This document shows positions 30,256 to 38,344 of a DNA stretch of 41,157 nucleotides, one piece after another (position 1 is the stretch's first letter; the number at the start of each line of letters is the position of its first letter). A program made the translations under genes and the position numbers. This DNA comes from Collinsella sp. (lineage in GTDB: Bacteria > Actinomycetota > Coriobacteriia > Coriobacteriales > Coriobacteriaceae): assembly GCA_018373675.1 (NCBI GenBank), contig JAHAGQ010000018.1:1-41157 (forward strand). Direction: 5' to 3'. Under the pieces are notes generated by a model. It ran no database searches and was not told where the DNA came from. It saw only the letters and a list, made by a program, of their open reading frames with translations.

Positions 30256-31979
30256 TGAGGTTTATGAGGCCGTATCGCGGTCTGATCGCGGTGACGCTGT
30301 TTGCGGTGCTGATAGATAACGTCGGTACGCTGTTGGTTCCCACGATGCTGGCGAACATGGTCAACACCGGTATTACCACGGGCGATGTCGACTATATTTT
30401 ACGCAACGGCCTGTACATGCTTATCGCGACCGGCATGGCCAGCGGCGGCACGGTGTTGGGCTGCTATCTTTCGGCGCGCCTGGCCGCCAACGTGGCCTGC
30501 GATATCCGCAATGCCGTGTACGACAAGTCGCTCGAGCTGTCCGCCAGCGACTTTGAGCGCTTTGGCACGGGTTCGATGATCACGCGCTCGCTCAACGACA
30601 TCAACGTGATTCAGCAAGCTGTCCTGCAGACGATTCAGTTGGTGCTGCCGGTACCGTTCTTGGCCGTGGCGGGCATCATCTTTGCCTGGTTTATCGATCC
30701 TGCCATGGGCACGCTGCTGGGCGTGGTGGTTGCGATCGTGCTGGTGGCGGCGGTCTTTACCGTTGCCAACGCCGCGCCGATCTTTATGCGACTGCAGAGC
30801 TTTATCGACCGTATGAACGTGGTGCTGCGCGAAAATATCGTGGGCGTGCGCGTTATCCGCGCATTTAACAAGGAGCGCCACGAGGAGCAGCGCCTGGACG
30901 AGGTGTTTAGCGATTACGCGGCCAACGCCATCAAGGTTAACCACCTGTTTGTGGGTCTCGACAGCTCCAGCTTCTTTTTGATGAACATCGCCGAGGTGGC
31001 GGTGCTGTGGGTGGGCGGCAACCGCGCGGGCGTCCATGCCATGCAAATCGGCAGCATCTCGGCCGTGTTGGAATACGCGATCCTGATCCTGTTCTTTGTG
31101 ATGATGGCGCAGATGGTGATTCTGACGCTTCCGCGCGCTGCGGCGTGCCTCAACCGTGCGCAGCAGGTGCTCGAAATCGAGCCGAGCATTGTGGACGGCA
31201 AGTGCACGCTGGACACGTGCGCGGCGGAGCCTGTTGATGGTGCCGACGCGGTGGCCGTGTTCGACCATATGTCGTTCCGTTTTGACGATGCCGACGAGGA
31301 CACCCTGTGCGACCTGAGCTTTGCCTGTCGCCGTGGCCAGACCACGGCAATTGTGGGCTCGACGGGTTCGGGCAAGTCGACGGTGGCCAAGCTCTTGCTC
31401 CGCTTCCACGATGCCACAAAGGGCACCATTCGCCTGAACGGCGTCGATCTGCGCGACCTTTCGCAAGGTGAGATTCGCGGGCATATCGCTTATGTGCCGC
31501 AGAAGGCGTGGCTGTTCTCGGGCACCGTTGCAAGCAACCTGCGCTTTGGCAACGAAGGCGCGACTGAGGCTGACATGTTCCATGCGCTGGAGGTTGCCCA
31601 GAGCACCTTTGTGCTCGACCAGCCCCAGGGGCTCGATACGCCGGTGGCCCAGGGCGGCACGAACTTCTCGGGCGGCCAGCGCCAGCGCCTGGCCATTGCT
31701 CGCGCACTCATGAAGCGCGCCGATCTATATATCTTCGACGACAGTTTTTCGGCCCTGGACTTTAAGACCGATGCGGCACTGCGCCATGCGCTGCAGGACG
31801 AGACGCGCGATGCCGCGGTGCTCATCATCGCCCAGCGCATCTCGACGATCTTGCACGCCGACCAGATCGTCGTGCTCAAGGACGGCGAGGTTGTGGGCTT
31901 GGGCACGCATGGCGAGCTTATGGAAACCTGCGAGGTGTACCGCGCCATCGCGGAATCGCAGATGAAGGGAGGTGAGTAG
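30243..31979 (+). CDS. ABC exporter half-transporter, degenerate-site subunit
   Basis: 578 residues, type IV ABC exporter: six-helix membrane domain (1-310) then ATPase. Walker A is GSTGSGKST (372-380), signature FSGGQRQR (475-482), Walker B LYIFDDSFSALD (495-506). Asp500 replaces the catalytic Glu and Gln531 replaces the switch His (IAQRIS), the marks of the degenerate ATP site in heterodimeric exporters such as BmrCD or LmrCD. GAGGGGGAC precedes the ATG, which overlaps the MarR gene. It partners with the next gene; substrate unknown, a drug, lipid or peptide. Confidence 0.92.
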   Translation: MRLLMRFMRPYRGLIAVTLFAVLIDNVGTLLVPTMLANMVNTGITTGDVDYILRNGLYMLIATGMASGGTVLGCYLSARLAANVACDIRNAVYDKSLELSASDFERFGTGSMITRSLNDINVIQQAVLQTIQLVLPVPFLAVAGIIFAWFIDPAMGTLLGVVVAIVLVAAVFTVANAAPIFMRLQSFIDRMNVVLRENIVGVRVIRAFNKERHEEQRLDEVFSDYAANAIKVNHLFVGLDSSSFFLMNIAEVAVLWVGGNRAGVHAMQIGSISAVLEYAILILFFVMMAQMVILTLPRAAACLNRAQQVLEIEPSIVDGKCTLDTCAAEPVDGADAVAVFDHMSFRFDDADEDTLCDLSFACRRGQTTAIVGSTGSGKSTVAKLLLRFHDATKGTIRLNGVDLRDLSQGEIRGHIAYVPQKAWLFSGTVASNLRFGNEGATEADMFHALEVAQSTFVLDQPQGLDTPVAQGGTNFSGGQRQRLAIARALMKRADLYIFDDSFSALDFKTDAALRHALQDETRDAAVLIIAQRISTILHADQIVVLKDGEVVGLGTHGELMETCEVYRAIAESQMKGGE

Positions 31980-31980
31980 C

Positions 31981-33987
31981 ATGACCGAGGAGCTCAGGAA
32001 GCAGGCCAGCGTTGATGACGCCGTTGCCGCGGGACTGGTTGAGGAAACGGCTGCCGTAGCACCCGAGCTGGACGAGGCCGCCAAGGCTGCAGCCGAGCGC
32101 GAGGCTCGCCGCCAAGCGCTCTACGAGGAAAACGAACGCGCCGAGGACGAGCGCGCCCGCGCTGAGGCAGAGCGCATGCGCGATGTGGACGACGAGGACG
32201 AGGACGAGAAACCCCGCGACACCTGGGCGACGGTGCGCCGCCTGTGGAGCGAGGCTGCCGGTGACCATTGGCGCTTCTATATCGTGTTCGCGAGCATCGT
32301 GTTCTATGCCATCTTTAACACCGCTGCGCCGGCATATAGCGCCCGCGTGATCGATGAGCTGTGGGGCCACATTCAGGTGGCGTTTGCCAACAACGCTACC
32401 TTCAGCGTTACCTGGGAGAACTGCGGCAGGACCATCTTCATCTACTTTATGATCTGGACGGCCGCTGCCTCGTTCTACGCGCTCCAGAGCTTTTTGATGT
32501 CGAGCGTGGCCGAACGCCTTAACCTGCACCTGCGTAACCGCATCGCTCAAAAGCTCAACCGTCTGCCGCTTGCCTTCTTTGATGTGCATCGTCCCGGCGA
32601 GGTCGTCAGCCGTGCGACCAACGACTTAGACAAGATGTCTGAGAGCATGCAGCGCGGCTTGCTGCAGCTTCTGGTGTCGATCGGTACCGTGGTGGGCGCC
32701 GTGAGCGTGATGTTCGTGTTTAGCGTGCCGCTCACGCTTGTCTTTTTGTTCTTTACGGCGCTTTCGCTGCTGGTGACGAAGGTCGTTTCGCGCCGCACGC
32801 ACGATGTGACGGGCGAGCGCCAGGAGTGGGTGTCCAAGATTACGAGCGCGGTCGAGGAAGGCTACTCGGGCCGTCTGGTGATCCGTGCGTTTAACCGCGA
32901 GCGCCAGAGCTCTGCCGAGGTGCACGAGGCTTCGAAGGAGCTGGCGCGCGTGAGCACCAAGGCCGACTTTATGATTAACGCCGTCGGTCCCGCGGTGCGT
33001 TTTATCGGCCGCTTGGCGCAAATCGTGATTGCGCTTGTGGGCTGCAGCATGTTGGTTGCCGGGCATATGACCGTCGGCGTGTTCCAGGCGTTCTTCCAGT
33101 TTATCTATGAGGCGTCCGAGCCCATGACGCAGCTGTCGTTTACCTTTAACTCGCTGCAGAGCGCTCTGGCGAGCGCCGAGCGTGTATTCGACCTGCTCGA
33201 CGAGTCCGAGATGGAAGCCGATCCGTTGCCGGCGGCCGCCGCCAAGCTGCCGGGCAAGGTTGAGGGCCGTGTTGCCTTTGAACACGTGCGTTTTGGATAT
33301 TCGCCCGACAAGCCGCTTATGCGCGACGTGTCGTTTACCGCCGAGCCGGGTCAGAAGATCGCGGTGGTGGGAACCACGGGTGCGGGTAAGACCACGCTCA
33401 TCAACCTGCTCATGCGCTTTTACGAGATCGACGGCGGCCGCATTACGCTCGACGGCGTGGACACGAGCCGCATGGACCGCGGCGAGCTGCGCCAGCAGTT
33501 TGGCATGGTGTTGCAGGACGCCTGGCTGTTCGATGGCACCATTGCCGAGAACATCGCCTATGGCTGTCCCGAGGCGACGCGCGAGGAGATTGTCGCGGCC
33601 GCACGTGCCGCTCAGGTCGACTTCTTTGTGCGCACTATGCCGCAGGGCTACGACACGCGTGTGGCTAACGATGCCGAGAGCATCAGCCAGGGCCAACGTC
33701 AGCTGCTGACCATCGCGCGCGTGCTGCTCAACAACCCGGCGATCCTCATCCTGGACGAAGCGACGTCGAGTGTGGACACGCGCACCGAGCTCGCCATCGG
33801 CCGCGCCATGGACGCGCTCATGCGCGGGCGCACGAGCTTTGTGATCGCGCACCGTCTGTCGACGATCGTCGATGCCGACCTCATCCTGGTCATGGATCAT
33901 GGCAATATCATCGAGCAGGGTACGCACAAGGAGCTGCTGGCTGCCGAGGGCGCTTATGCCGACCTCTACCTAAGCCAGTTCGCATAA
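31981..33987 (+). CDS. ABC exporter half-transporter, catalytic subunit
   Basis: 668 residues. An 80-residue charged N-terminal extension, Glu/Ala/Arg-rich and probably a coiled coil (EAAKAAAEREARRQALYEEN), precedes the six-helix membrane domain. The ATPase has Walker A GTTGAGKTT (about 464-472), signature ISQGQRQLL, Walker B ILILDEATSSVD with the catalytic Glu, and switch His (IAHRLS). Its intact residues complement the degenerate partner upstream. AAGGAGGTG straddles the previous stop codon, so the two are translated together at a 1-base gap. Confidence 0.92.
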   Translation: MTEELRKQASVDDAVAAGLVEETAAVAPELDEAAKAAAEREARRQALYEENERAEDERARAEAERMRDVDDEDEDEKPRDTWATVRRLWSEAAGDHWRFYIVFASIVFYAIFNTAAPAYSARVIDELWGHIQVAFANNATFSVTWENCGRTIFIYFMIWTAAASFYALQSFLMSSVAERLNLHLRNRIAQKLNRLPLAFFDVHRPGEVVSRATNDLDKMSESMQRGLLQLLVSIGTVVGAVSVMFVFSVPLTLVFLFFTALSLLVTKVVSRRTHDVTGERQEWVSKITSAVEEGYSGRLVIRAFNRERQSSAEVHEASKELARVSTKADFMINAVGPAVRFIGRLAQIVIALVGCSMLVAGHMTVGVFQAFFQFIYEASEPMTQLSFTFNSLQSALASAERVFDLLDESEMEADPLPAAAAKLPGKVEGRVAFEHVRFGYSPDKPLMRDVSFTAEPGQKIAVVGTTGAGKTTLINLLMRFYEIDGGRITLDGVDTSRMDRGELRQQFGMVLQDAWLFDGTIAENIAYGCPEATREEIVAAARAAQVDFFVRTMPQGYDTRVANDAESISQGQRQLLTIARVLLNNPAILILDEATSSVDTRTELAIGRAMDALMRGRTSFVIAHRLSTIVDADLILVMDHGNIIEQGTHKELLAAEGAYADLYLSQFA

Positions 33988-34026
33988 GGTGGCAAAGGGG
34001 GCGGTCCCGCATGTCACATCGAAAAG

Positions 34027-34064
34027 AAGGCGCGCCGGGGGCGGATTCCCCGGCGCGCCTTTTG
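34027..34064. terminator. terminator after the ABC exporter operon
   Basis: AAGGCGCGCCGGGG (34027-34040) pairs perfectly with 34048-34061, followed by TTG. It may also serve the convergent cysE. Confidence 0.88.
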
Positions 34065-34098
34065 TGCTGGCGTCAATGTTGTCGGTGGCCGTCCGCTT

Positions 34099-34803
34099 CT
34101 AGCGCTCGTCCACGAGCTTGGCGACGAGGGCTTTGAGCTCGGCCACCTCTTGCTCGAGTTCTTTGACGCGACGGGCGTTTTCGGTGATGCCCTGACGGTT
34201 GAGGGCGCTCTGCTCGGCGGCATCGTCGGGCATATACTCGCGATGCTGCTTGGCGTCGAAACTCTCCTCGAACACGCGGCAGCCGTTGCGCTTGATGATG
34301 CGCCCGGGCACGCCCACGACGGTGCAGTTGTCGGGCACGTCCTTGACGACGACCGAGTTGCCGCCGATTTTGACGTTGTTGCCAATGTGGATGTTGCCAA
34401 GCACCTTGGCGCCCGTGCCCACCGTGACATTGTTGCCCAGGGTGGGGTGGCGCTTGCCGGTCTCGTTGCCGGTGCCGCCGAGCGTGACGCCCTGGTAGAG
34501 CACACAGTTGTCGCCCACGATGGCAGTCTCGCCGATGACGACGTCCATGGCGTGGTCGATAAAGAAGTGCTTGCCGAGCTGCGCGGCGGGATGAATCTCG
34601 ACGCCGGTGATATGGCGGGTGATTTGCGAGAGCACACGGGCGAGTGAGCGATGGCCGTGTTTCCAGAGCCAGTGCTCGGGCACGTGGTTCCACTTGGCGT
34701 GCAGACCAGGATAGGAAAGGAAGATGACCAGACCGTTTTGCGCGGCGGGGTCCTGCGCCTGGACGGTCTTGATGTCCTCGCGAATGGTATTGATAAAGCT
34801 CAC
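34099..34803 (-). CDS. cysE: serine O-acetyltransferase
   Basis: Acetyl-CoA plus L-serine gives O-acetylserine, the committed step of cysteine synthesis. 234 residues. N-terminal helical part, then the left-handed beta helix of hexapeptide repeats (GVEIHPAAQLGKHFFIDH, with catalytic His; VIGETAIVGDNCVLYQGVTLGGTG; HPTLGNNVTVGTGAKVLGNIHIG). The C-terminal 45 residues form a coiled coil (ENARRVKELEQEVAELKALVAKL) in place of the usual CysK-binding Ile tail. It starts with GTG at 34803 after GGGAGGG. cysK is not adjacent. Confidence 0.92.
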   Translation of the reverse strand: MSFINTIREDIKTVQAQDPAAQNGLVIFLSYPGLHAKWNHVPEHWLWKHGHRSLARVLSQITRHITGVEIHPAAQLGKHFFIDHAMDVVIGETAIVGDNCVLYQGVTLGGTGNETGKRHPTLGNNVTVGTGAKVLGNIHIGNNVKIGGNSVVVKDVPDNCTVVGVPGRIIKRNGCRVFEESFDAKQHREYMPDDAAEQSALNRQGITENARRVKELEQEVAELKALVAKLVDER

Positions 34804-35027
34804 TGGCCGCCCTCCCTTAGCGCCATGGCAATGCGATTCACTAAAGTATAGCGATTCGCTAGGGATTAGGAAGGGCGATTTTGCTGTGCTTTGGGCGACA
34901 AGTGTCAGTTATGCAAACTTGCTGGTAATGGAGTCATGCTTTTGTGGGGTTGCGCACGAGGGGGCGCCGCAACCGTATACTGGTCAACTTGGACGTGTCC
35001 GCGCCCACAACTGAGAGGTTTTACTTC
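34804..35027. promoter_or_regulatory. divergent promoter region of cysE and dedA
   Basis: On the minus strand TATACT (complement of 34847-34852) is the likely cysE -10, flanked by two GCGATTC direct repeats and the palindrome AGCGATTCGCT. On the plus strand TATACT (34976-34981) is a likely dedA -10. Confidence 0.45.
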
Positions 35028-35675
35028 ATGGGTTTCATCAATTTTATCGCCGAGCTGCTTAAAGACCCGCGCACCGCGATTGCCAGCTGGATCGCCGCCG
35101 GCCCGCTTATGGCCTACGGCTGCGTGTTCCTGATCATCTTTATCGAGACGGGCGTGGTGTTCTTCCCGTTCCTTCCCGGCGACTCGCTGCTGTTTGCCTC
35201 GGGCTTCTTTGCCCATAATGGCGGCTTTAACATCGTGGCGCTTCTGGCCACCGCATGGGCCGCAGCCATCCTGGGCGATCAGTGCAACTTTATGATCGGC
35301 CACTTCTTTGGCCGCAAGATCATCGCCTCGGGCAAGGTAAAGGCCATGACGCCCGAGCGCATCAAAAAGTCCGAGGATTTCTTGGACAAGTGGGGCCATC
35401 TGGCCATCTTCCTCGGCCGCTTCTTCCCGTTCATCCGCACCTTTGTGCCTTTTATCGCCGGCATGGGCGGCATGCACTGGCGCAACTTCGTCGTCTTTAA
35501 CGTGCTGGGTGGCATTACCTGGTCGACGGTCTTTACGCTGCTGGGTTACTTCTTTGGTGGCATTCCGTTTGTGCAGGAGCACTTTGAGCTGCTGATCGTG
35601 GGCATTGTCGCCGTGTCGATCATCCCGACCGTGGTCGGTCTGGTTAAGGCTAAGCTCGGTAAAAAGAACGCCTAG
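35028..35675 (+). CDS. DedA-family membrane protein
   Basis: 215 residues, SNARE-associated/VTT domain, with about five hydrophobic segments including two re-entrant ones. Signatures: ETGVVFFPFLPGDSLLF near 40-56 and GRFFPFIRTFVPFIAGMGGM near 130-149, containing the conserved Glu, Asp and Arg residues of DedA. Family members act as undecaprenyl-phosphate or phospholipid flippases or support membrane homeostasis. GAGAGG lies upstream of the ATG at 35028. Single gene with its own terminator. Confidence 0.9.
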   Translation: MGFINFIAELLKDPRTAIASWIAAGPLMAYGCVFLIIFIETGVVFFPFLPGDSLLFASGFFAHNGGFNIVALLATAWAAAILGDQCNFMIGHFFGRKIIASGKVKAMTPERIKKSEDFLDKWGHLAIFLGRFFPFIRTFVPFIAGMGGMHWRNFVVFNVLGGITWSTVFTLLGYFFGGIPFVQEHFELLIVGIVAVSIIPTVVGLVKAKLGKKNA

Positions 35676-35703
35676 TCCGAGCTTGTTTTCGGACGTTAAT
35701 TCC

Positions 35704-35738
35704 AAGGCCCGTCATCGGATTCGATGGCGGGCCTTTTG
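35704..35738 (+). terminator. terminator after dedA
   Basis: AAGGCCCGTCATCG (35704-35717) pairs with 35722-35735 with one wobble and a 4-base loop, followed by TTG. Confidence 0.82.
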
Positions 35739-35759
35739 TGTTGGAGGCAAGTGAAAATA

Positions 35760-35775
35760 CTTTACTTAGTTAAAG
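35760..35775 (+). promoter_or_regulatory. palindromic operator upstream of ilvE
   Basis: CTTTA-CTTAGT-TAAAG, matching 14 of 16 bases of the ABC importer operator at 10871-10886. It lies about 31 bases upstream of the -10 box, overlapping or just upstream of the -35 region. Confidence 0.5.
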
Positions 35776-35805
35776 AAAAACGTTTTATCCAAGGCGTGCG
35801 GGGAG

Positions 35806-35811
35806 TACAAT
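35806..35811 (+). promoter_or_regulatory. -10 box of ilvE
   Basis: TACAAT. Transcription should start near 35817-35819, at or next to the ATG of the upstream ORF. The -35 region (TTTTAT near 35783) is poor. Confidence 0.5.
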
Positions 35812-35818
35812 CACCTGC

Positions 35819-35968
35819 ATGCGAATCGACGCGCCATCGGCTTTGATGCTGCCCGCGTGTCCTGCCCGGCCCTACGCTCCGGGCGTGCGACGTTGCGACG
35901 CGGCCGGCTTCGGTCCTTGCGTGCGGGTTCGCGAGTATGCAACCGTGTATGTAAGGAGCGACATATGA
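35819..35968 (+). CDS. 49-codon upstream ORF overlapping ilvE (putative leader peptide)
   Basis: The ATG at 35819 falls where transcription from TACAAT (35806-35811) should begin, so it could be translated as a leaderless message. It has no ribosome site of its own. The frame runs 49 codons (begins MRIDAPSALMLP, ends VREYATVYVRSDI) and stops at TGA 35966-35968, overlapping the ilvE ATG as ATGA. The ilvE ribosome site lies inside it. Nine of 49 codons are Val, Leu or Ile, not clearly enriched. Arg, Pro and Cys are frequent, so it may act by coupling rather than as a functional protein. It could be a chance frame in GC-rich DNA. Confidence 0.4.
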   Translation: MRIDAPSALMLPACPARPYAPGVRRCDAAGFGPCVRVREYATVYVRSDI

Positions 35969-37017
35969 CTGTCGAGAAGAAGGATATCGATTGGGGTAGC
36001 CTCGGCTTTGGCTACATGAAGACCGATTACAGCTACGAGGCCCATTGGAAGGATGGCGAGTGGGATGAGGGCGGCCTGACCACCGACCACACCCTGCACG
36101 TCTCCGAGTGCGGCGGCATCTTCCACTACTGCCAGGAGGTCTTTGAGGGCCTGAAGGCCTACACCGCCGAGGACGGCAGCATCGTCTGCTTCCGTCCCGA
36201 TATGAACGCCGAGCGTATGTACAACTCCGCCCAGCGCCTCGAGATGCCCCCGTTCCCCAAGGACAAGTTCGTTGAGGCCGTCAAGCAGGTCGTCTCTGCC
36301 AACGCCGCATGGGTTCCGCCCTTCGGCTCTGGCGCAACCCTGTATGTGCGTCCGTTTATGATCGGCTCCGGTGACGTAATCGGCGTGGCTCCCGCTCCTG
36401 AGTACACGTTCCGCATTCTCGTGACCCCGGTCGGTCCGTACTTTAAGGGTGGCCTCAAGCCCGTTAAGCTGCGCGTTTCCGAGTATGACCGCGCGGCCCC
36501 GCACGGCACCGGCAACATCAAGGCCGGCCTCAACTACGCCATGTCCCTTAAGCCCACGATGGAGGCTCACCGCGAGGGCTATGCCGAGAACCTGTATCTC
36601 GACTCCGAGTCCCGCACCTATGTCGAGGAGACCGGTGGCGCCAACGTCCTGTTCGTGAAGGAGGACGGCACGCTTGTCGTCCCGCAGTCGCACACCGACT
36701 CCATCCTGCCCTCCATCACCCGCCGTTCGCTCGTTCAGGTTGCTCAGGACCTGGGCATGACCGTCGACCAGCGTCCCGTCGAGTGGGCCGAGGTCAAGGC
36801 CGGCACCTTTGTGGAGTGCGGCCTGTGCGGTACCGCTGCCGTCATCTCCCCGGTCGGCGAGATCGACAACAAGGTCTACGGTGCCGATGAGACCGTGACC
36901 TTCCCGGCTGGCTACACCGAGATCGGCCCTGTGATGAAGAAGCTTCGCGAGACCCTGACTGGTATCCAGTCCGGTGCTGTCGAGGATAAGCACAACTGGG
37001 TTTACACCGTCGCGTAA
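35965..37017 (+). CDS. ilvE: branched-chain amino acid aminotransferase
   Basis: Fold-type IV PLP enzyme interconverting Leu, Ile and Val with their 2-oxo acids, using glutamate. 350 residues, BCAT group II size. Signatures: EVFEGLKAY (58-66), RLEMPPFP, the YVRPFMIGSG segment, PLP lysine K186 in GNIKAGLNYA, and YVEETGGANVLFVKEDG, then ECGLCGTAAVISPVG. The start at 35965 has AAGGAG 6 bases upstream; in-frame upstream codons lack support. Translation may be coupled to the overlapping upstream ORF. A nested inverted repeat directly follows the stop. Confidence 0.95.
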   Translation: MTVEKKDIDWGSLGFGYMKTDYSYEAHWKDGEWDEGGLTTDHTLHVSECGGIFHYCQEVFEGLKAYTAEDGSIVCFRPDMNAERMYNSAQRLEMPPFPKDKFVEAVKQVVSANAAWVPPFGSGATLYVRPFMIGSGDVIGVAPAPEYTFRILVTPVGPYFKGGLKPVKLRVSEYDRAAPHGTGNIKAGLNYAMSLKPTMEAHREGYAENLYLDSESRTYVEETGGANVLFVKEDGTLVVPQSHTDSILPSITRRSLVQVAQDLGMTVDQRPVEWAEVKAGTFVECGLCGTAAVISPVGEIDNKVYGADETVTFPAGYTEIGPVMKKLRETLTGIQSGAVEDKHNWVYTVA

Positions 37018-37037
37018 TTCGTCTTACGGATATGTCC

Positions 37038-37162
37038 GGCCCGAGGGCGACCTTCCTTTCCGGCGCGTCCTCGGACATGAAAGAGCCTCCGCTGCGCACT
37101 TCGTGCGGCGGAGGCTCTTTCGTCCTGCGGAGTGCGCCGGAAAGGAAGGTCGCCCTCGGGCC
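37038..37162. repeat. 125-bp nested inverted-repeat element after ilvE
   Basis: Perfect 29-bp outer arms (37038-37066 and 37134-37162, beginning GGCCCGAGGGCGACC) enclose an inner hairpin of perfect 13-bp stem AAAGAGCCTCCGC (37080-37092) with 37108-37120 ending CTCTTT. The inner hairpin looks like a normal ilvE terminator; the outer arms do not. Same architecture as 10676-10814. Confidence 0.85.
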
Positions 37163-37215
37163 TGCGTCACCCTGGCGCTGTCGTACGGGCAATATAGATT
37201 TGAATTAAAGATGGT

Positions 37216-37247
37216 GCGCGGCCTTTTAGGCCGCGCTTGTGTTTTGC
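37216..37247 (+). terminator. orphan terminator-like hairpin
   Basis: GCGCGGCC (37216-37223) pairs with GGCCGCGC (37229-37236) around TTTTA, followed by TTGTGTTTTG. No gene ends nearby except ilvE 200 bases upstream. A short RNA from 37163 onward is possible (TATAGA near 37193), but weakly supported. Confidence 0.5.
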
Positions 37248-37269
37248 TTCGCGCCATGTGGGGGCGGTG

Positions 37270-37480
37270 GCGACGTGCATTTTTGCGAGTATTCTGCAAT
37301 CGAAGGCCCCTGCATACCGACCTCGGGCAAAAAATCGGGATTTCTCGATGTTTTCTACGGATGATGGGCGGGGTTATGGGCTGACAGTGTTTGATTTGCA
37401 GGGATATTCGCGGTCTTTGGCATTTATCGTGGCGCCCGAAGCTCTTGGTTATGTTGAATACTCCTAAAAATGCACGGCGC
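37270..37480. repeat. 211-bp MITE-like element with 25-bp terminal inverted repeats
   Basis: The left end (37270-37294; core GTGCATTTTTGCGAGTATTC) and right end (37456-37480; core GAATACTCCTAAAAATGCAC) are inverted copies matching at 22 of 25 positions. The interior has no supported gene. The long AT-rich arms within a GC-rich genome and the lack of coding sequence fit a non-autonomous mobile element. Confidence 0.65.
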
Positions 37481-37506
37481 TTAGAGGGGGACCTTCGCGA
37501 AAAAGG

Positions 37507-37545
37507 AAACCGCCCCGTCGAAGTATGCATTCGACGGGGCGGTTT
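37507..37545. terminator. terminator for lemA
   Basis: AAACCGCCCCGTCGAA (37507-37522) pairs perfectly with 37530-37545. On the minus strand, downstream of lemA, the stem is followed by CCTTTTT, a good U-run. GGGGGACC lies just outside. Confidence 0.8.
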
Positions 37546-37581
37546 ATGCATTTGGCCGATTAAGGATGCGCTGCCAAACTA

Positions 37582-38133
37582 CTAGAACTTGACGGTCGGG
37601 GCCTGGCGGGCTGCTTCGGCGGCCTCGAAGCCCTGGCGCTCCTTAAACTGGAAGATGCCGGCAAAGATGACAGCCGGGAACGTTTGAATGGCGTTGTTGT
37701 AGCTGAGCACGCAGTCGTTGTAGCTCTGGCGTGCATAGCTAATCTTGTTCTCGGTATCCTCGAGCGATGCCTGCAGCTGCGTAAAGTTGGTGTTTGCCTT
37801 AAGATCGGGATAGGCCTCGGCTACGGCGAAGAGCTGGCGCAGTGCACCGGTCAGCACGTTGTCGGCTTCCATCTTGGCCTCGGGCGTGGTGGCCTTGACG
37901 GCGGTGTTACGCGCGCTGATCACGGCGGAGAGCGTCTCCTGCTCGTGCTTGGCGTAGCCCTTGACGGCCTCGACCAGGTTGGGAATCAGGTCGTTGCGGC
38001 GCTGCAGCTGCGTATCGATGTTCTGCCAGGCGTTATCGATGCGGTTACGCTTGGTGACCATGTTGTTGTAGATGCCGGCGATGGCGCAGACAATCACAAT
38101 GACAACAACGATGCCGATGATGACGGTAATCAT
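37582..38133 (-). CDS. lemA: LemA family protein
   Basis: 183 residues. One N-terminal membrane helix (about 2-22, ITVIIGIVVVIVIVCAIAGIY) followed by the LemA helical bundle: KRNRIDNAWQNIDTQLQRRNDLIPNLVEAVKGYAKHE is the family hallmark, and YNDCVLSYNNAIQTFPAVIFAGIF the C-terminal one. LemA proteins have an exposed N-terminus and a cytosolic helical domain; their role is poorly defined, often linked to membrane stress. CGGAGACATC precedes the ATG at 38133; a longer in-frame start is unsupported. Divergent from the TetR gene. Confidence 0.93.
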   Translation of the reverse strand: MITVIIGIVVVIVIVCAIAGIYNNMVTKRNRIDNAWQNIDTQLQRRNDLIPNLVEAVKGYAKHEQETLSAVISARNTAVKATTPEAKMEADNVLTGALRQLFAVAEAYPDLKANTNFTQLQASLEDTENKISYARQSYNDCVLSYNNAIQTFPAVIFAGIFQFKERQGFEAAEAARQAPTVKF

Positions 38134-38344
38134 GATGTCTCCGTTTCGAATGGCCGCGGCGGCATGCGCCAGCTGCCGTTGGTATAACGCTACTAGTATA
38201 CCCGCAACGTTTTGCCGTGCCGAACTTTCCGGTAAGCGTTGTGTTTTCGGCGGGGTTGGCACCGGGGTAAAGCGCGCGAGGTACAGGTGTAAGATATGCG
38301 ACAGATTGACGAGTGTTGTCTTTGCCCTGAGGATGGCGATACCA

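Noticed and set aside
35811..35964. T-box or classical attenuator for ilvE
   Set aside because: No T-box consensus (TGGNACCGCG-like) or terminator/antiterminator pair, and no run of branched-chain codons in the leader ORF.
37237..37467. Small coding genes in the ilvE-lemA gap
   Set aside because: Frames fall within the MITE-like element, lack ribosome sites and have no protein-like pattern.
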